The notes: generated from the sequence alone by a model not told the origin. Positions 24,338 through 33,466 are shown, counted from the stretch's first letter. The stretch is DNA of 64,000 nt from Metasolibacillus sp. (GCF_025291715.1 NZ_JAMBIZ010000018.1:1-64000), one strand, 5' to 3'. A program made the numbers and translations.

Positions 24338-24772
24338 AAGCTCGAAACACCTGCCAATTTAAGACGTAAAGGCTATGAAACTGTAATGCAGGAGCATGGA
24401 CGAACAGCGATTACATATGAAATAGCAAATGCACTGAATCGAGGTGAGCAACAAAAGGTCATTGCCCAGCTTTTTCAAGAGCATCCACAAGTTGATGGTA
24501 TTTTTGCTAGTAATGATTTAATTGCAGCTACTGTAATAGCAGAGGCACAAAAGTATGGCAAGCATATTCCAAAAGATTTAAAAGTGATTGGCTATGATGG
24601 CACCGAAACCTGCCAAACATTATTGCCAAGCCTAACGACGATACGTCAGCCGATTGAATTAATTGCACAAAAGGCTGTGGAGGTTTTATTGAAGGAAATT
24701 GAAGGGGAATATGAACAAGAGGAAATGGATATTTGTTTACCTGTGCAATTAATCGAGGGAACAACGACATAA
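24338..24772 (+). pseudogene. C-terminal remnant of a LacI-family regulator
   Basis: The frame reads ETPANLRRKGYETVMQEHGR then GIFASNDLIAATVIAEAQ, KVIGYDGTE and TTIRQPIELIAQKAVEVL, the end of a LacI/RbsR-type sugar repressor. The helix-turn-helix and about 180 residues of ligand domain are missing, a stop lies upstream at 24308, and the only ATG (24386) has no ribosome site. The gene is therefore truncated. It may mark loss of a sugar operon here. Bases 24122-24337 hold no other recognisable feature. Confidence 0.75.
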
Positions 24773-24853
24773 AGAAATGTGCAAAACTGTGTTCTAACTT
24801 TCATCATTTTACTTACACTGATTATAGGTAGAGATGAAGGGGGAATAGAGACA

Positions 24854-26107
24854 GTGAAAAAAATAAGCATAATAGCACTGTTGCTCTTTGGAGTATATGT
24901 GTTTTGTATGTATAGCTATATAATGAGCAATAGCAGTGTAATTCCACAAGCATTACAAGGAACAGCGGCAGATCCTGTGATGTTTATGTCTGGTAGGGAG
25001 CTTTACTTAAGTGAGGAATATTCAAAAATACGCAATTTTTTATTTTTTATTGCTACACCATTGGAATGGCTTCTTTACTTTTTAATACTTGTTATGGGGG
25101 TATCACGTTATTTTGAAAAGGTAGCAACAGCTCAATCGAAATGGCGATTAGTACAAAATGCAGGCTATTTATTTTTCCTGTCAGGCTTCCTGTATATTAT
25201 ATTGTTACCGTTCAATTATTATCGCTACTCACTTAGTAAAAGCTATGGGATTAGTACACAAACATTGTCATCATGGCTACGGGATGGTTTGGTTGATTTT
25301 GCTGTCAGCTTTGTGACGATGTTTATTATTATAACGGTGTTATATTGGCTAATCCGTAAAAGTGCAAAGCGTTGGTGGCTGTATGCTTGGTTATTGACGA
25401 TTCCAATGACGCTTTTTGCGACGTTTATTCAGCCTGTAGTTATTGCGCCATTATACAATGATTTTTACCCGTTGCAAAATAAGGAGCTAGAGACGAAAAT
25501 TTTAGAGTTTGCTGGACAGGCACATATACCAGCTACACATGTCTATGAAGTCAATATGGCAGAGAAAACGAATGCTTTAAATGCCTATGTGACGGGCATT
25601 GGCAGTAACGCTAGAATTGTGCTATGGGACACAACCTTGAATCGTTTATCGGAGGATGAAGTGCTATTTATTATGGCACACGAGATGGGACATTATGTGG
25701 AAAAACATATTTATTGGGGCATAGCGAGTTATTTAGCCTTAGCATTTGTAGGCTTTTGGCTAACAGCGAAAGCGATGTCATGGCTGATTGCGCGCTATGG
25801 GCGGTTGTTACACATTGATAAAGTAAGTGATATTCGCTCATTCCCACTTTTTTTACTAATCCTATCGATGTTGCTATTTCTGTCGAGCCCATTATCAAAT
25901 TATGTGTCAAGATATCAGGAGACAAGAGCAGATGATTATGCTATTGCTCTCACAAAGGATAAGCAAGCAGCCGTGTCTGCCTTTCAAAAGTTGACAATTG
26001 CTGGTTTGAGTGAGGTCAATCCACCGACACTTGTGAAATGGTTCCGCTATACACATCCAACAATGCTAGAAAGAATTCAAAAAGTAGATGAAGAAGAGTC
26101 TAAATGA
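24854..26107 (+). CDS. yhfN: M48 family metalloprotease (YhfN/Ste24-like)
   Basis: A 417-residue integral membrane zinc protease. HEMGH at 276-280 supplies two zinc ligands and the catalytic Glu; the downstream ETRADDYA block supplies the third ligand. Seven or so hydrophobic segments and the N-terminal domain match CAAX-protease-1-like enzymes such as B. subtilis YhfN. GTG at 24854 is preceded by AGGGGGAA; an upstream in-frame ATG has no ribosome site. Likely role is membrane protein or peptide turnover. It directly follows the LacI remnant but is unrelated to it. Confidence 0.82.
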   Translation: MKKISIIALLLFGVYVFCMYSYIMSNSSVIPQALQGTAADPVMFMSGRELYLSEEYSKIRNFLFFIATPLEWLLYFLILVMGVSRYFEKVATAQSKWRLVQNAGYLFFLSGFLYIILLPFNYYRYSLSKSYGISTQTLSSWLRDGLVDFAVSFVTMFIIITVLYWLIRKSAKRWWLYAWLLTIPMTLFATFIQPVVIAPLYNDFYPLQNKELETKILEFAGQAHIPATHVYEVNMAEKTNALNAYVTGIGSNARIVLWDTTLNRLSEDEVLFIMAHEMGHYVEKHIYWGIASYLALAFVGFWLTAKAMSWLIARYGRLLHIDKVSDIRSFPLFLLILSMLLFLSSPLSNYVSRYQETRADDYAIALTKDKQAAVSAFQKLTIAGLSEVNPPTLVKWFRYTHPTMLERIQKVDEEESK

Positions 26108-26111
26108 TTTC

Positions 26112-26153
26112 AACTTGATTCAGTGGGTGTCCAATCATCCGCTGAATCAAGTT
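26112..26153 (+). terminator. Hairpin after the M48 protease gene
   Basis: AACTTGATTCAG pairs perfectly with CTGAATCAAGTT around an 18-base loop that can itself partly pair. It lacks a T-run. It shares its stem core with the hairpin at 21397. Confidence 0.6.
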
Positions 26154-26220
26154 CGAACAATACAGGGTGTTAAATTCACTAAATTATCGAAGGAATCGAA
26201 TTGATTTTTTATACTTTGAA

Positions 26221-26466
26221 TTAAAGTGCCATTTTTCGAGAAAACAGCTTGGTAGTGCCATATGCAACAGCTGCTGCAATCACTGCAACGATTGTAGCAG
26301 CTACATAATTTGGCTCTGCTGTTACAATCACAGCCTCTGTTCCAACTGCAACCGTTGTTGGATCAAATGTTGGTGTGTAGAACAATGTAAGTAGGATGCC
26401 TGAGCTGATTTGTATAATAAAGTAGGCAGCTATGAACACACCGATATATAACATAAATTTCTTCAA
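26221..26466 (-). CDS. Small two-helix membrane protein, unknown
   Basis: An 81-residue hydrophobic protein with helices at about 4-29 and 52-72, separated by a T/V-rich external-type loop, ending in basic KLFSRKMAL. GGAGG is seven bases before the TTG start, so expression is likely. I do not recognise the family. It is a lone gene between the M48 protease and a methyltransferase. Confidence 0.6.
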   Translation of the reverse strand: MKKFMLYIGVFIAAYFIIQISSGILLTLFYTPTFDPTTVAVGTEAVIVTAEPNYVAATIVAVIAAAVAYGTTKLFSRKMAL

Positions 26467-26515
26467 ATGAATCCCTCCTTCTTATTCCATACGAATGAAA
26501 AAGAGTAAATTTTCG

Positions 26516-27118
26516 TCATTTTTTACAATCCATTATAAACATTGAAGCGTCCTGTGCCATAAATATTTTTTCACCATGGTAAAAGGTTTCAGAGTGGCAA
26601 TGGTGATAGCCGACTTTTGTTAAGAGGGAAGCTAATTCCTTTTGCTCAAAGCCGTTGTGAACCATGTCTGATACGACTTTTTCATTTTTATCAAAATCGA
26701 CAATGAGGAGGTGCCCACCTTCATTTAACATGTCATAAAGCTTTGACAATACAAATTCCGTATTCTCAATATGCAGCAATACTTGTGCCATAAAAATATA
26801 GTCAGCACGTAGGTTGTTTGTGCTTACATTTTCAATATCAATACAGTGGGTAGAGGCATTTTGAAGATTGACTTTTTCAATTTTCTTCTGTATTTCATCT
26901 ACCATATTTTGCGCGGCATCCACAAAAAGCACAGATTGAAAATCATTGAGTAACTGCATACCAACAAGTCCTGTACCACAGCCAAAATCAATAGCTGTTT
27001 TATTTGTAGCATCCACTAACTGCTCACGAATTGCATTGGCCGCTATTCGTGCAATAGTCATTCTTTCATCGGTATCATAGCTACCAGCTATTCTTTCAAA
27101 AATATCGAGGTTTCCCAT
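26516..27118 (-). CDS. Class I SAM-dependent methyltransferase
   Basis: A 200-residue methyltransferase with motif I AIDFGCGTGLVGMQLL, motif II VLFVDAA and the MAQVLLHIENTE region, closest in style to small-molecule methyltransferases of the Methyltransf_11/25 kind. The substrate is not predictable. AGGAGC stands seven bases before the ATG. It is divergent from the Bcr/CflA pump gene. Confidence 0.78.
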   Translation of the reverse strand: MGNLDIFERIAGSYDTDERMTIARIAANAIREQLVDATNKTAIDFGCGTGLVGMQLLNDFQSVLFVDAAQNMVDEIQKKIEKVNLQNASTHCIDIENVSTNNLRADYIFMAQVLLHIENTEFVLSKLYDMLNEGGHLLIVDFDKNEKVVSDMVHNGFEQKELASLLTKVGYHHCHSETFYHGEKIFMAQDASMFIMDCKK

Positions 27119-27221
27119 TGGATAAGCTCCTTTACTGAAAAAATTATGTTATTGTAGTCAAGAGAGTTTCGTGTTACTAGTATAATTCAAATGCTCTCTG
27201 GAATGGGAAGGATTGAATCGA

Positions 27222-28415
27222 TTGAATACACAGTCTGAAAAAATACATAGTAAGAAGTTATGGTTTGTATTGATTTTAGGGTCACTGACCGCATTTGGTC
27301 CACTGTCACTCGATATGTATTTACCTGCATTGCCATTAGTTGCAACAGATTTAGCAACGTCAGCATCGCTTGTGCAAATGAGCCTTACCGCCTGTTTATT
27401 AGGGCTAGCACTTGGACAATTGCTTTTCGGACCATTAAGCGATATTTATGGTCGACGACGCCCGTTACTTTTTACATTGCTTGTCTATGCATTCGCCTCT
27501 TTATTATGCGCATTTAGCACATCAATATGGATATTTATTGTATTGCGCTTTATTCAAGGATTTGCAGGAGCAGCAGGGATAGTGATTGCACGAGCCTCGG
27601 CAAGGGATATGTATTCAGGTAAAGAGCTAACGAAATTTGTGGCACTGCTATCATTAGTGAATGGAGCAGCACCAATATTAGCACCTATTTTTGGTGGCGC
27701 TGTGTTACGCTTTGTCGCATGGCCTGCTGTCTTCATTATTTTAAGTGTCATAGGTGTTGTGATGTTTTTAGCAGTTGCCTTTACATTGACAGAAACATTA
27801 CCGAAAGAGAGGCGGGCAGAGGGTGGAATGCTTGCAACTGTTAAAACATTTCATCTGCTGTTAAAGGACCGTGTTTTCATGGGAATTGCACTATCACAGG
27901 CACTAATTTCCATGAGTATGTTTGCCTATATCGCAGGCTCTCCTTTCGTATTGCAAAATATTTACGGTGCAACACCACAGCAGTTTTCCTTTATTTTTGC
28001 CGCAAATGGTATTGGAATTATCATCGCAGCACAAGTAACAGGAAGACTAGCTAATCGTATGGAGGAAAAGAAGTTGCTGCTTTATGGCATTATGATGTCA
28101 TTTAGCGGAGCATTGTTATTGCTGTTAACGATTTTGCTGCAAGGTCCGATTTGGCTTGTATTAATCGCTTTATTTTTTGTCGTTTCGAGCGTCGGTGTCG
28201 TCGGGACAACCGCATTTTCGTTATCGATGGAAAGGCAAGGAAGGGCAGCAGGAAGTGCCTCTGCTTTTTTAGGTATTTTGCCATTTGGTGGTGGGGCGCT
28301 CGTTTCACCATTAGTCGGTATTGCTGGTGATTTCACAGCCGTTCCGATGGGAATTACGATATTTGCCTGCAGCTCGTTAGCCGTAATTATTTATAGTTTG
28401 ATTGCCGAAAGCTGA
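27222..28415 (+). CDS. Bcr/CflA family multidrug MFS exporter
   Basis: A 397-residue twelve-helix transporter. The start of the membrane domain, LGSLTAFGPLSLDMYLPALP, and GPLSDIYGRRRPLL are diagnostic of the Bcr/CflA subfamily, which exports bicyclomycin, chloramphenicol and similar compounds by proton antiport. Motif C-like glycines (GFAGAAGIVIARASARDMY) confirm a 12- or 14-TMS drug exporter. TTG at 27222 lies at good distance from GGGAAGGA; an earlier TTG at 27213 touches it. Its own substrate is unknown. Confidence 0.87.
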   Translation: MNTQSEKIHSKKLWFVLILGSLTAFGPLSLDMYLPALPLVATDLATSASLVQMSLTACLLGLALGQLLFGPLSDIYGRRRPLLFTLLVYAFASLLCAFSTSIWIFIVLRFIQGFAGAAGIVIARASARDMYSGKELTKFVALLSLVNGAAPILAPIFGGAVLRFVAWPAVFIILSVIGVVMFLAVAFTLTETLPKERRAEGGMLATVKTFHLLLKDRVFMGIALSQALISMSMFAYIAGSPFVLQNIYGATPQQFSFIFAANGIGIIIAAQVTGRLANRMEEKKLLLYGIMMSFSGALLLLLTILLQGPIWLVLIALFFVVSSVGVVGTTAFSLSMERQGRAAGSASAFLGILPFGGGALVSPLVGIAGDFTAVPMGITIFACSSLAVIIYSLIAES

Positions 28416-28434
28416 AGGATGTCCTTCAGCTTTC
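28407..28434. terminator. Bidirectional terminator containing both stop codons
   Basis: GAAAGCTGAAGGA pairs perfectly with TCCTTCAGCTTTC around two bases. The stop codon of the pump gene lies in the left arm and that of the convergent hydrolase in the right arm, a compact arrangement. Confidence 0.8.
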
Positions 28435-29361
28435 TTCATTTTCGATGAATTGCTGGATTGCTTTTATCACGATATGAGGGTTTTCCAAATGAATTGAATG
28501 CTGGCAGCTTGTTTGAATTTGCGTTGTTTTTGCAGTGAGCTGACTTAATAAGCTTTGATGCTCTACCCATGTTGAATCTGTATTATTAGAAGATAAAACA
28601 ATAATAGGTAAATCAGCCTTTAAAGCTGGAGCAGTTACAACTTGCATCGCGGATAGCTTACTATATAAAAATTCATTGTAGGCGGCCTCATAACATTTTG
28701 GGTGATAGCCTAAATATTGAACATATTTTTGATAGGGCCCTGGCAAATGCTTTCTACCGACAGGCTGCTTTAGTAGCTTTGGCAGGCCAATGCCTGAAGT
28801 TAAATAACCCAATCGAAATAGCTTTAAGCTTTTGCTATGCGCATTTTTACGCACAGCATCCCATTCACTGCTTAAATATCTTTTTTCGTGTACTGCATCA
28901 ATTAAAATTAGTGCAGCTACTTGTTCAGGATATTTACTTGCGAATAGCCGCATATTTAAGCCACCGAAGGAATGACCAACTAAAATATAAGGTGGCTTTA
29001 GCTGTGATTTTTTTAAAATATGTACTAAATCACTGACAACATCCTCACTTGTATAGGGCATATTTGCTGGAGAGCTCCAGCCATAGCCAGCTCGATCGAA
29101 TGAAAGCACACATGCAAATTTGGCTATTTGCGGCTGAATATAATGCCAATCTATGGAGCAACAGCTTAATCCAGCATCTAATATGATGGTATAATCGCTG
29201 CTTTTTTCATCAGAAACAATTGCGTGAATGAATCGTTCTCCAATAGAAATCCTTTGACCAATTTCCTTTACATGTCTTTTCTTATTCATATACGTATTCG
29301 TGATTGTGAAAGGGAAACCGATAATGTCAATTGCTTGTTTAGCCAATTTATCAAATTTCAA
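28426..29361 (-). CDS. Alpha/beta hydrolase
   Basis: A 311-residue alpha/beta-hydrolase. Oxyanion region and FDRAGYGWSSPA precede the nucleophile elbow GHSFGG; Asp in LILIDAVHEK and His in CQHSIHLENPH are candidates for the rest of the triad. The enzyme could be an esterase, lactonase or haloperoxidase-like protein; sequence does not decide. TTG at 29361 is about eight bases after GGAG and preferred to an earlier TTG that touches it. Confidence 0.78.
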   Translation of the reverse strand: MKFDKLAKQAIDIIGFPFTITNTYMNKKRHVKEIGQRISIGERFIHAIVSDEKSSDYTIILDAGLSCCSIDWHYIQPQIAKFACVLSFDRAGYGWSSPANMPYTSEDVVSDLVHILKKSQLKPPYILVGHSFGGLNMRLFASKYPEQVAALILIDAVHEKRYLSSEWDAVRKNAHSKSLKLFRLGYLTSGIGLPKLLKQPVGRKHLPGPYQKYVQYLGYHPKCYEAAYNEFLYSKLSAMQVVTAPALKADLPIIVLSSNNTDSTWVEHQSLLSQLTAKTTQIQTSCQHSIHLENPHIVIKAIQQFIENEES

Positions 29362-29445
29362 ACATACCAACTCCTACTATTCTAACTAAAAATATGCAAT
29401 ATATGACGCTTATATTTAAGAAAAGGTTGTTAGAAAGAAGGGAAG

Positions 29446-30348
29446 TTATCTATTTATTTTTTCTAAATACCATATTGGCACAGGATTATTCATATGATTA
29501 AACCACGACAGCACATTTTTTGCTTGCTTTTTCATGGTTATTACTTCCTTCTCACCAAAAGGAATCGCCCAGTAGATAGAGGAAAGCATATTGCTTGAAA
29601 TATAAAATGCTAGCAGTTTGAAAAATTCAATCGGTGGTTTGCCATCAAAGTAGCCATTGAGCTGACCTGTCGCAAAATGAGGACTAGCTTCCGCACTCCA
29701 CACAATGCGATTAAATTCCTCCCATGGATCACCAAAATCATAGCGATTGAAATCGATGATTGATAAAGTGTTATGAGGCGAAATTATCATATTCCCAACA
29801 TGATAATCTCCATGATGAAGACACTGGGGTCTGTCAGATAGCAAGTAGCGATTATTTTCGATATAATGCATGATTTGTTCATCACCATCTAATTTAATAG
29901 GGCACGCCTTATATTTTTCAATTTTATAATTTGTTTTGCGATTGAAGCGGATTTCCCAATCTTCTTGATTTAGCGGGGCAGAAATGGAATGAATAAGCTT
30001 GAGCATCTGTCCAGAGCTTACACCAAGCTCGTACTGCTCGATTTCGGTTAACTGTGACAAAACATCTCCAGCATCCTGTCCCTCACACCAAGTAAAAAGT
30101 GAATAAACACTTTCACCATTATGACAAATGCCAAAATCAAGTGGCTGTGACATTGTGACACCTAATGCTGCAACTTGTTTCATTATCTCAAATTCAGCTT
30201 TTTTCTTGTCGTATTCGGAAATACTCGCAATACGCAGCAATCTTTTTTCATTGTCAGTTGTTTCAATATAATATTTTTGGTCAGTTGACCAGCCTTTGTT
30301 GATGAGCTCAATTTTTGTGAATGTGTTGTAGTCTTTGATGGATTGCAT
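29446..30348 (-). CDS. Aminoglycoside phosphotransferase (APH) family kinase
   Basis: A 300-residue protein-kinase-like small-molecule kinase. The catalytic loop is LHHGDYHVGNM (Asp and Asn of the Brenner motif), and IIDFNRYDFGDPWEEF supplies the magnesium-binding Asp. The N-lobe contains the ATP-binding lysine near RLLRIAS. These are hallmarks of PF01636, which includes aminoglycoside and macrolide kinases but also many housekeeping enzymes. Resistance is not claimed. The ribosome site (AGGTG) is weak. Confidence 0.75.
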   Translation of the reverse strand: MQSIKDYNTFTKIELINKGWSTDQKYYIETTDNEKRLLRIASISEYDKKKAEFEIMKQVAALGVTMSQPLDFGICHNGESVYSLFTWCEGQDAGDVLSQLTEIEQYELGVSSGQMLKLIHSISAPLNQEDWEIRFNRKTNYKIEKYKACPIKLDGDEQIMHYIENNRYLLSDRPQCLHHGDYHVGNMIISPHNTLSIIDFNRYDFGDPWEEFNRIVWSAEASPHFATGQLNGYFDGKPPIEFFKLLAFYISSNMLSSIYWAIPFGEKEVITMKKQAKNVLSWFNHMNNPVPIWYLEKINR

Positions 30349-30594
30349 GTGACACCTGCTCTTTCATAGAGGTTATTTTGATAAGAAGAATATTTTATGG
30401 TGAAATGTAGAGATTTTGTCAGTAAATCAATTTTACTCGTTGCTTAATTTTTGTCAAATAAGCAAATGTTATTAACAGCAGTATAGTACGTAGTCACATA
30501 TGAAAAAACAGCCATCTATTCTGGAATATTTCAAAATAGGTCGCTGTTTGTTGTACTTGCTAGTTAAGCTGCGTTTATTTTATATTAGATTTAT
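30349..30594. other. Gene-free stretch with an imperfect hairpin
   Basis: The only structure seen is an imperfect stem at about 30505-30549 (AAAACAGC with GCTGTTT, plus inner ATAG pairing), which may end transcripts from the minus strand. The rest is AT-rich without readable genes. Confidence 0.35.
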
Positions 30595-30819
30595 TTAAAT
30601 CTGTAATGCATTTTTGAGGTATAATTTTAAGGCTCCTATTTGCCCTTCTGTAACATTTATGATAAAAGTGGCAATTATACTAAGCTGCTGCTTTGGAGAA
30701 AATTCTCCTGTGTCTACTTCTTTTTTAGTTATGTTAAAATTTTGTACGATGAATAGAAACAAAAAGATGCAATCTGTAATAACAGAATGCACCTTTTCAT
30801 ATTCTATAGGGTTTAGCAT
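30595..30819 (-). CDS. Short unknown protein, possibly a TetR C-terminal remnant
   Basis: A 74-codon frame on the same strand as, and 20 bases after, the next gene. The segment FSPKQQLSIIATFIINVTEG resembles the dimerisation end of TetR-family regulators, with no DNA-binding part. The ribosome site is poor (AAGGG far upstream), so it may be a decayed fragment rather than a live gene. The opposite strand also has an open frame of similar length, but without protein-like features. Confidence 0.35.
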   Translation of the reverse strand: MLNPIEYEKVHSVITDCIFLFLFIVQNFNITKKEVDTGEFSPKQQLSIIATFIINVTEGQIGALKLYLKNALQI

Positions 30820-30839
30820 TATGTTAGCAATAAAGCCCT

Positions 30840-31682
30840 TTACAAACGATTAAGTATTGGCAGCTCTTCTTTTGAAATCTGATTCATTTTACAAAAATGT
30901 TGAAGAAACTGTTGTGCTAGCTCTTGTTCCTTTGGATCACTTTTTAATGAAACGATTTCAAATAAAATTTGAGCCATCCATAAATTATCAAAATAACGGT
31001 ATTTGCCTGTGTTCCATGACATTTTTTTTGGAGACTTTTCAGCTACATAATATCCCCATGAGAGCAACTGGTCAGATTCTTGTTCTGTCAGTTGGAGTCT
31101 GTATTTTGAATGCGCTGGAACAGTGCCATCTTCACAAAGCTTACCAAAGAAATCTTCTTTTACCATATAGACACCTAAAATACGTCTATCTTTTTCGGGC
31201 ATTTTGGCATCTAGCGCTGTTAGCAAAACAGCACTATTTTGATGTAAACGGCTTGGCTTGTTTGGTTTCCCTTTATTGTTTCCACTTTTAATGACACCGG
31301 AAAAAACTTTCCACTCTAAAAAGGCGTTGTGCTGCTCTTCAGTGTCGCACCAAAAAACCATTTGTGATTCCAAATGAAGCTTATGGGATTTCATGAGCTT
31401 TTCCTGTTCTAAGCGAAGCTCTTGATTTTTTCGTTGTAATTTGAGTTCTTCTTCTTTTTTCCACTCATCCTCCCTTTGTTTCATTTCTCTCGTTTCTATA
31501 ATTTTATGGAGTAAATTAGCATCAGCTTGATCATGTAACTTTAAATGCTTGTCAAATGCATCTGGGAAAATAAATTTTTTATTTTCTGATGCGAAATGTA
31601 TTTCAACGCTTGAATCATTGTGTTTAATGACACTCCCAGTGCCAAAAAGTTTGTGTGTAACTTTCTTATTAATTAGATTCAT
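30840..31682 (-). CDS. Unknown protein: Tudor-like N-terminus, coiled coil, conserved C-terminal domain
   Basis: A 280-residue soluble protein. Residues 1-50 (KVTHKLFGTGSVIKHNDSSVEIHF then FPDAFDKHL) resemble the Tudor-like domain found at the end of UvrD-type helicases and in CarD-like proteins. Residues 55-105 are a charged coiled coil. Residues 105-280 contain FWCDTEEQHNAFLEWKVFSG, a GVYMVKEDFFG strand and WNTGKYRYFDNLWMAQIL, which I cannot assign to a named family. GGAGGG precedes the ATG. Binding to nucleic acid is plausible but unproven. It stands alone except for the short frame behind it. Confidence 0.65.
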   Translation of the reverse strand: MNLINKKVTHKLFGTGSVIKHNDSSVEIHFASENKKFIFPDAFDKHLKLHDQADANLLHKIIETREMKQREDEWKKEEELKLQRKNQELRLEQEKLMKSHKLHLESQMVFWCDTEEQHNAFLEWKVFSGVIKSGNNKGKPNKPSRLHQNSAVLLTALDAKMPEKDRRILGVYMVKEDFFGKLCEDGTVPAHSKYRLQLTEQESDQLLSWGYYVAEKSPKKMSWNTGKYRYFDNLWMAQILFEIVSLKSDPKEQELAQQFLQHFCKMNQISKEELPILNRL

Positions 31683-31738
31683 TATTCTAGCCCTCCTTGT
31701 GTATTTGAGTTCTTCCTTTCGTTCAAAAAGATATTAAA

Positions 31739-31793
31739 AAAACGTATTCAAATTCTATCTGTAAAAAGGGTCAGCAGAATTCAAATACGTTTC
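31739..31793. repeat. Long imperfect inverted repeat
   Basis: AAACGTATTCAAATTCT and AGAATTCAAATACGTTT pair with two mismatches around about 20 bases. It lies just upstream of the gene ending at 30840 and may be a terminator for sequence to its right, an operator, or an insertion remnant. Confidence 0.55.
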
Positions 31794-32007
31794 AAAAAAT
31801 CATTCTAAAACTATTATAACATTTATTAATGGATTTACAAATTTATTATTGACAAAATATTTGGAGGAGAGGTAAAATGAAATTTTATTCTTTGTATAGT
31901 TTTGAATTAGCTATGAAGTAAAGGTTTAATATCAGCATTTTAAAAGCTTAATTAAATGAAAAAATACATAATTTTCACACTCACTGAGTAGATGATTTGT
32001 AGAGAAG
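31794..32007 (+). other. Gene-free stretch holding a tiny reading frame with strong ribosome site
   Basis: GGAGGAGAGG is followed by an ATG at 31877 that opens only 14 codons before TAA at 31921. This may be the 5' scrap of a deleted gene or a leader peptide. No other feature is readable. Confidence 0.35.
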
Positions 32008-32038
32008 GGCAACTAACAATTTGTTAGTTGCCTCTTTT
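32008..32038. terminator. Terminator at the end of rlmCD
   Basis: GGCAACTAACAA and TTGTTAGTTGCC form a perfect stem; a T-rich run follows on the plus strand. It contains the rlmCD stop codon and probably acts in both directions. Confidence 0.7.
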
Positions 32039-33403
32039 TAAAATAAGCTGTACAACAACCTCCACATGCGCAGTCTGCGGAAACATATCAACAGGCTGCA
32101 AATACGCCACATCATAAATCTTAGATAACTGTTGCAAATCTTTCGCCAATGTTGATGGGTTGCAAGATGTATACACAAGACGTTTTGGTTTGATTTTTAA
32201 AACGGATTCGATAAATTTTCTATCTAAGCCTGTGCGTGGTGGGTCTACTGTAATGACGTCAGGTATAAATTTTTCACGATGCCAACGGGCAAGTAAGTCC
32301 TCAGCTTTGCCTGTATAGTAGCGGGCATTTTGGAAGCCATGATTGCGAGCATTGTTTTTTGCGTCCCCAACACTTTCAGGCACAACGTCCATCCCACGTA
32401 CTTCCTTTGCATCACGCGCTAACCATAAACCGATTGTGCCAACACCACAGTAAGCATCAACAACGGCTTCCTTGCCTGTTAGTGCCGCCGCTTTTTTGAT
32501 TTCATTATATAAATGCACCGTTTGCTCAGGGTTGAGCTGGAAAAACGCACGTGAAGATAAATCGAATGCAAGCTCACCAAGCTCTTCATGAATCGTTTCT
32601 TTGCCATCTAAGACAATTGTTTCATCACCGAAAATAAGCGATGTTTTCTCACGATTAATATTTTGCGTAATCGACACGATGGCAGGGTCAATTTTTTTTA
32701 TGCGCTCAATTAATTGTGCTTGATGCGGCAATTCATTGCGTGTTGTTACTAAGCATATTTGTGTTTCACCTGTACGGATGCCTGTACGTACAACGATTGT
32801 ACGCACTAAGCCATTTAATGTTTTACCATCGTAAATTGTAATGTTCAGCTTTTGTAAAATTTTACGTGTAGCAACTGTAATTTTTGATGTGACAGGGTGC
32901 TGTACTAAGCAATCGTTAATATTTAAAAGTCTGTTTGAGCCTTCTGCAAATAGTCCTGCATAGACACGCTTGCCTTCCTTGCGTACTTGAAATTGGCTTT
33001 TGTTGCGGTAATGCCACGGGTTGTCCATACCGAGTGTTGGACGAACTTCAGCGTTTGCTGCGATTTCTGGCACATATTTTTCTAAGGCTTGGATAACGAT
33101 ATCGCGCTTATTTTTTAGCTGTGCCTCATATGTCATATGTTGAAGCTGGCAGCCGCCGCATTCATCATAAACAGGGCATGGGGCTTCTTGTCGATCTGCA
33201 CTTGCTTTACGGATAGCTAAAATTTCAGCCTCGGCGAAATTGCGCTGTAGCTTTGTTATTTTTACGGTTACTTCTTCTCCAGGTAGAGCACCTTTTACGA
33301 AAACGACATTGCGCTTAAAAAAGCCCACACCTTCACCATTAATGCCAAGTCGCTTAATTGTTAAAGGGAATTTTTGCCCAAGTGCCATTGTTGGTTGATT
33401 CAT
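32024..33403 (-). CDS. rlmCD: 23S rRNA (uracil-5-)-methyltransferase, RlmCD/TrmA family
   Basis: A 459-residue enzyme: TRAM RNA-binding domain (about 8-68), iron-sulfur cysteine cluster CPVYDECGGCQLQH, and a C-terminal methyltransferase domain with VVDAYCGVGTIGLWLA (SAM site), DPPRTGLD and the catalytic cysteine in YTSCNPSTLAKDL. It makes m5U in 23S rRNA; the B. subtilis homologue modifies two positions (U747 and U1939). The SAM domain and cysteines are complete. AAGGA precedes the ATG by nine bases. Which uridines are modified here is inferred from homology. Confidence 0.88.
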   Translation of the reverse strand: MNQPTMALGQKFPLTIKRLGINGEGVGFFKRNVVFVKGALPGEEVTVKITKLQRNFAEAEILAIRKASADRQEAPCPVYDECGGCQLQHMTYEAQLKNKRDIVIQALEKYVPEIAANAEVRPTLGMDNPWHYRNKSQFQVRKEGKRVYAGLFAEGSNRLLNINDCLVQHPVTSKITVATRKILQKLNITIYDGKTLNGLVRTIVVRTGIRTGETQICLVTTRNELPHQAQLIERIKKIDPAIVSITQNINREKTSLIFGDETIVLDGKETIHEELGELAFDLSSRAFFQLNPEQTVHLYNEIKKAAALTGKEAVVDAYCGVGTIGLWLARDAKEVRGMDVVPESVGDAKNNARNHGFQNARYYTGKAEDLLARWHREKFIPDVITVDPPRTGLDRKFIESVLKIKPKRLVYTSCNPSTLAKDLQQLSKIYDVAYLQPVDMFPQTAHVEVVVQLILKRGN

Positions 33404-33466
33404 TTTTTCACGTCCTTATACAAGTTCATCCCACCATTATAGCGCATGGTAGGATGAAAAAAAAGA

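Noticed and set aside
29446..30348. Aminoglycoside resistance gene
   Set aside because: Catalytic motifs fit the APH superfamily, but nothing in the sequence identifies an antibiotic substrate, and many members are housekeeping kinases.
30614..30853. 79-codon plus-strand frame
   Set aside because: No ribosome site and no protein-like pattern; it lies over the minus-strand frame with TetR-like sequence.
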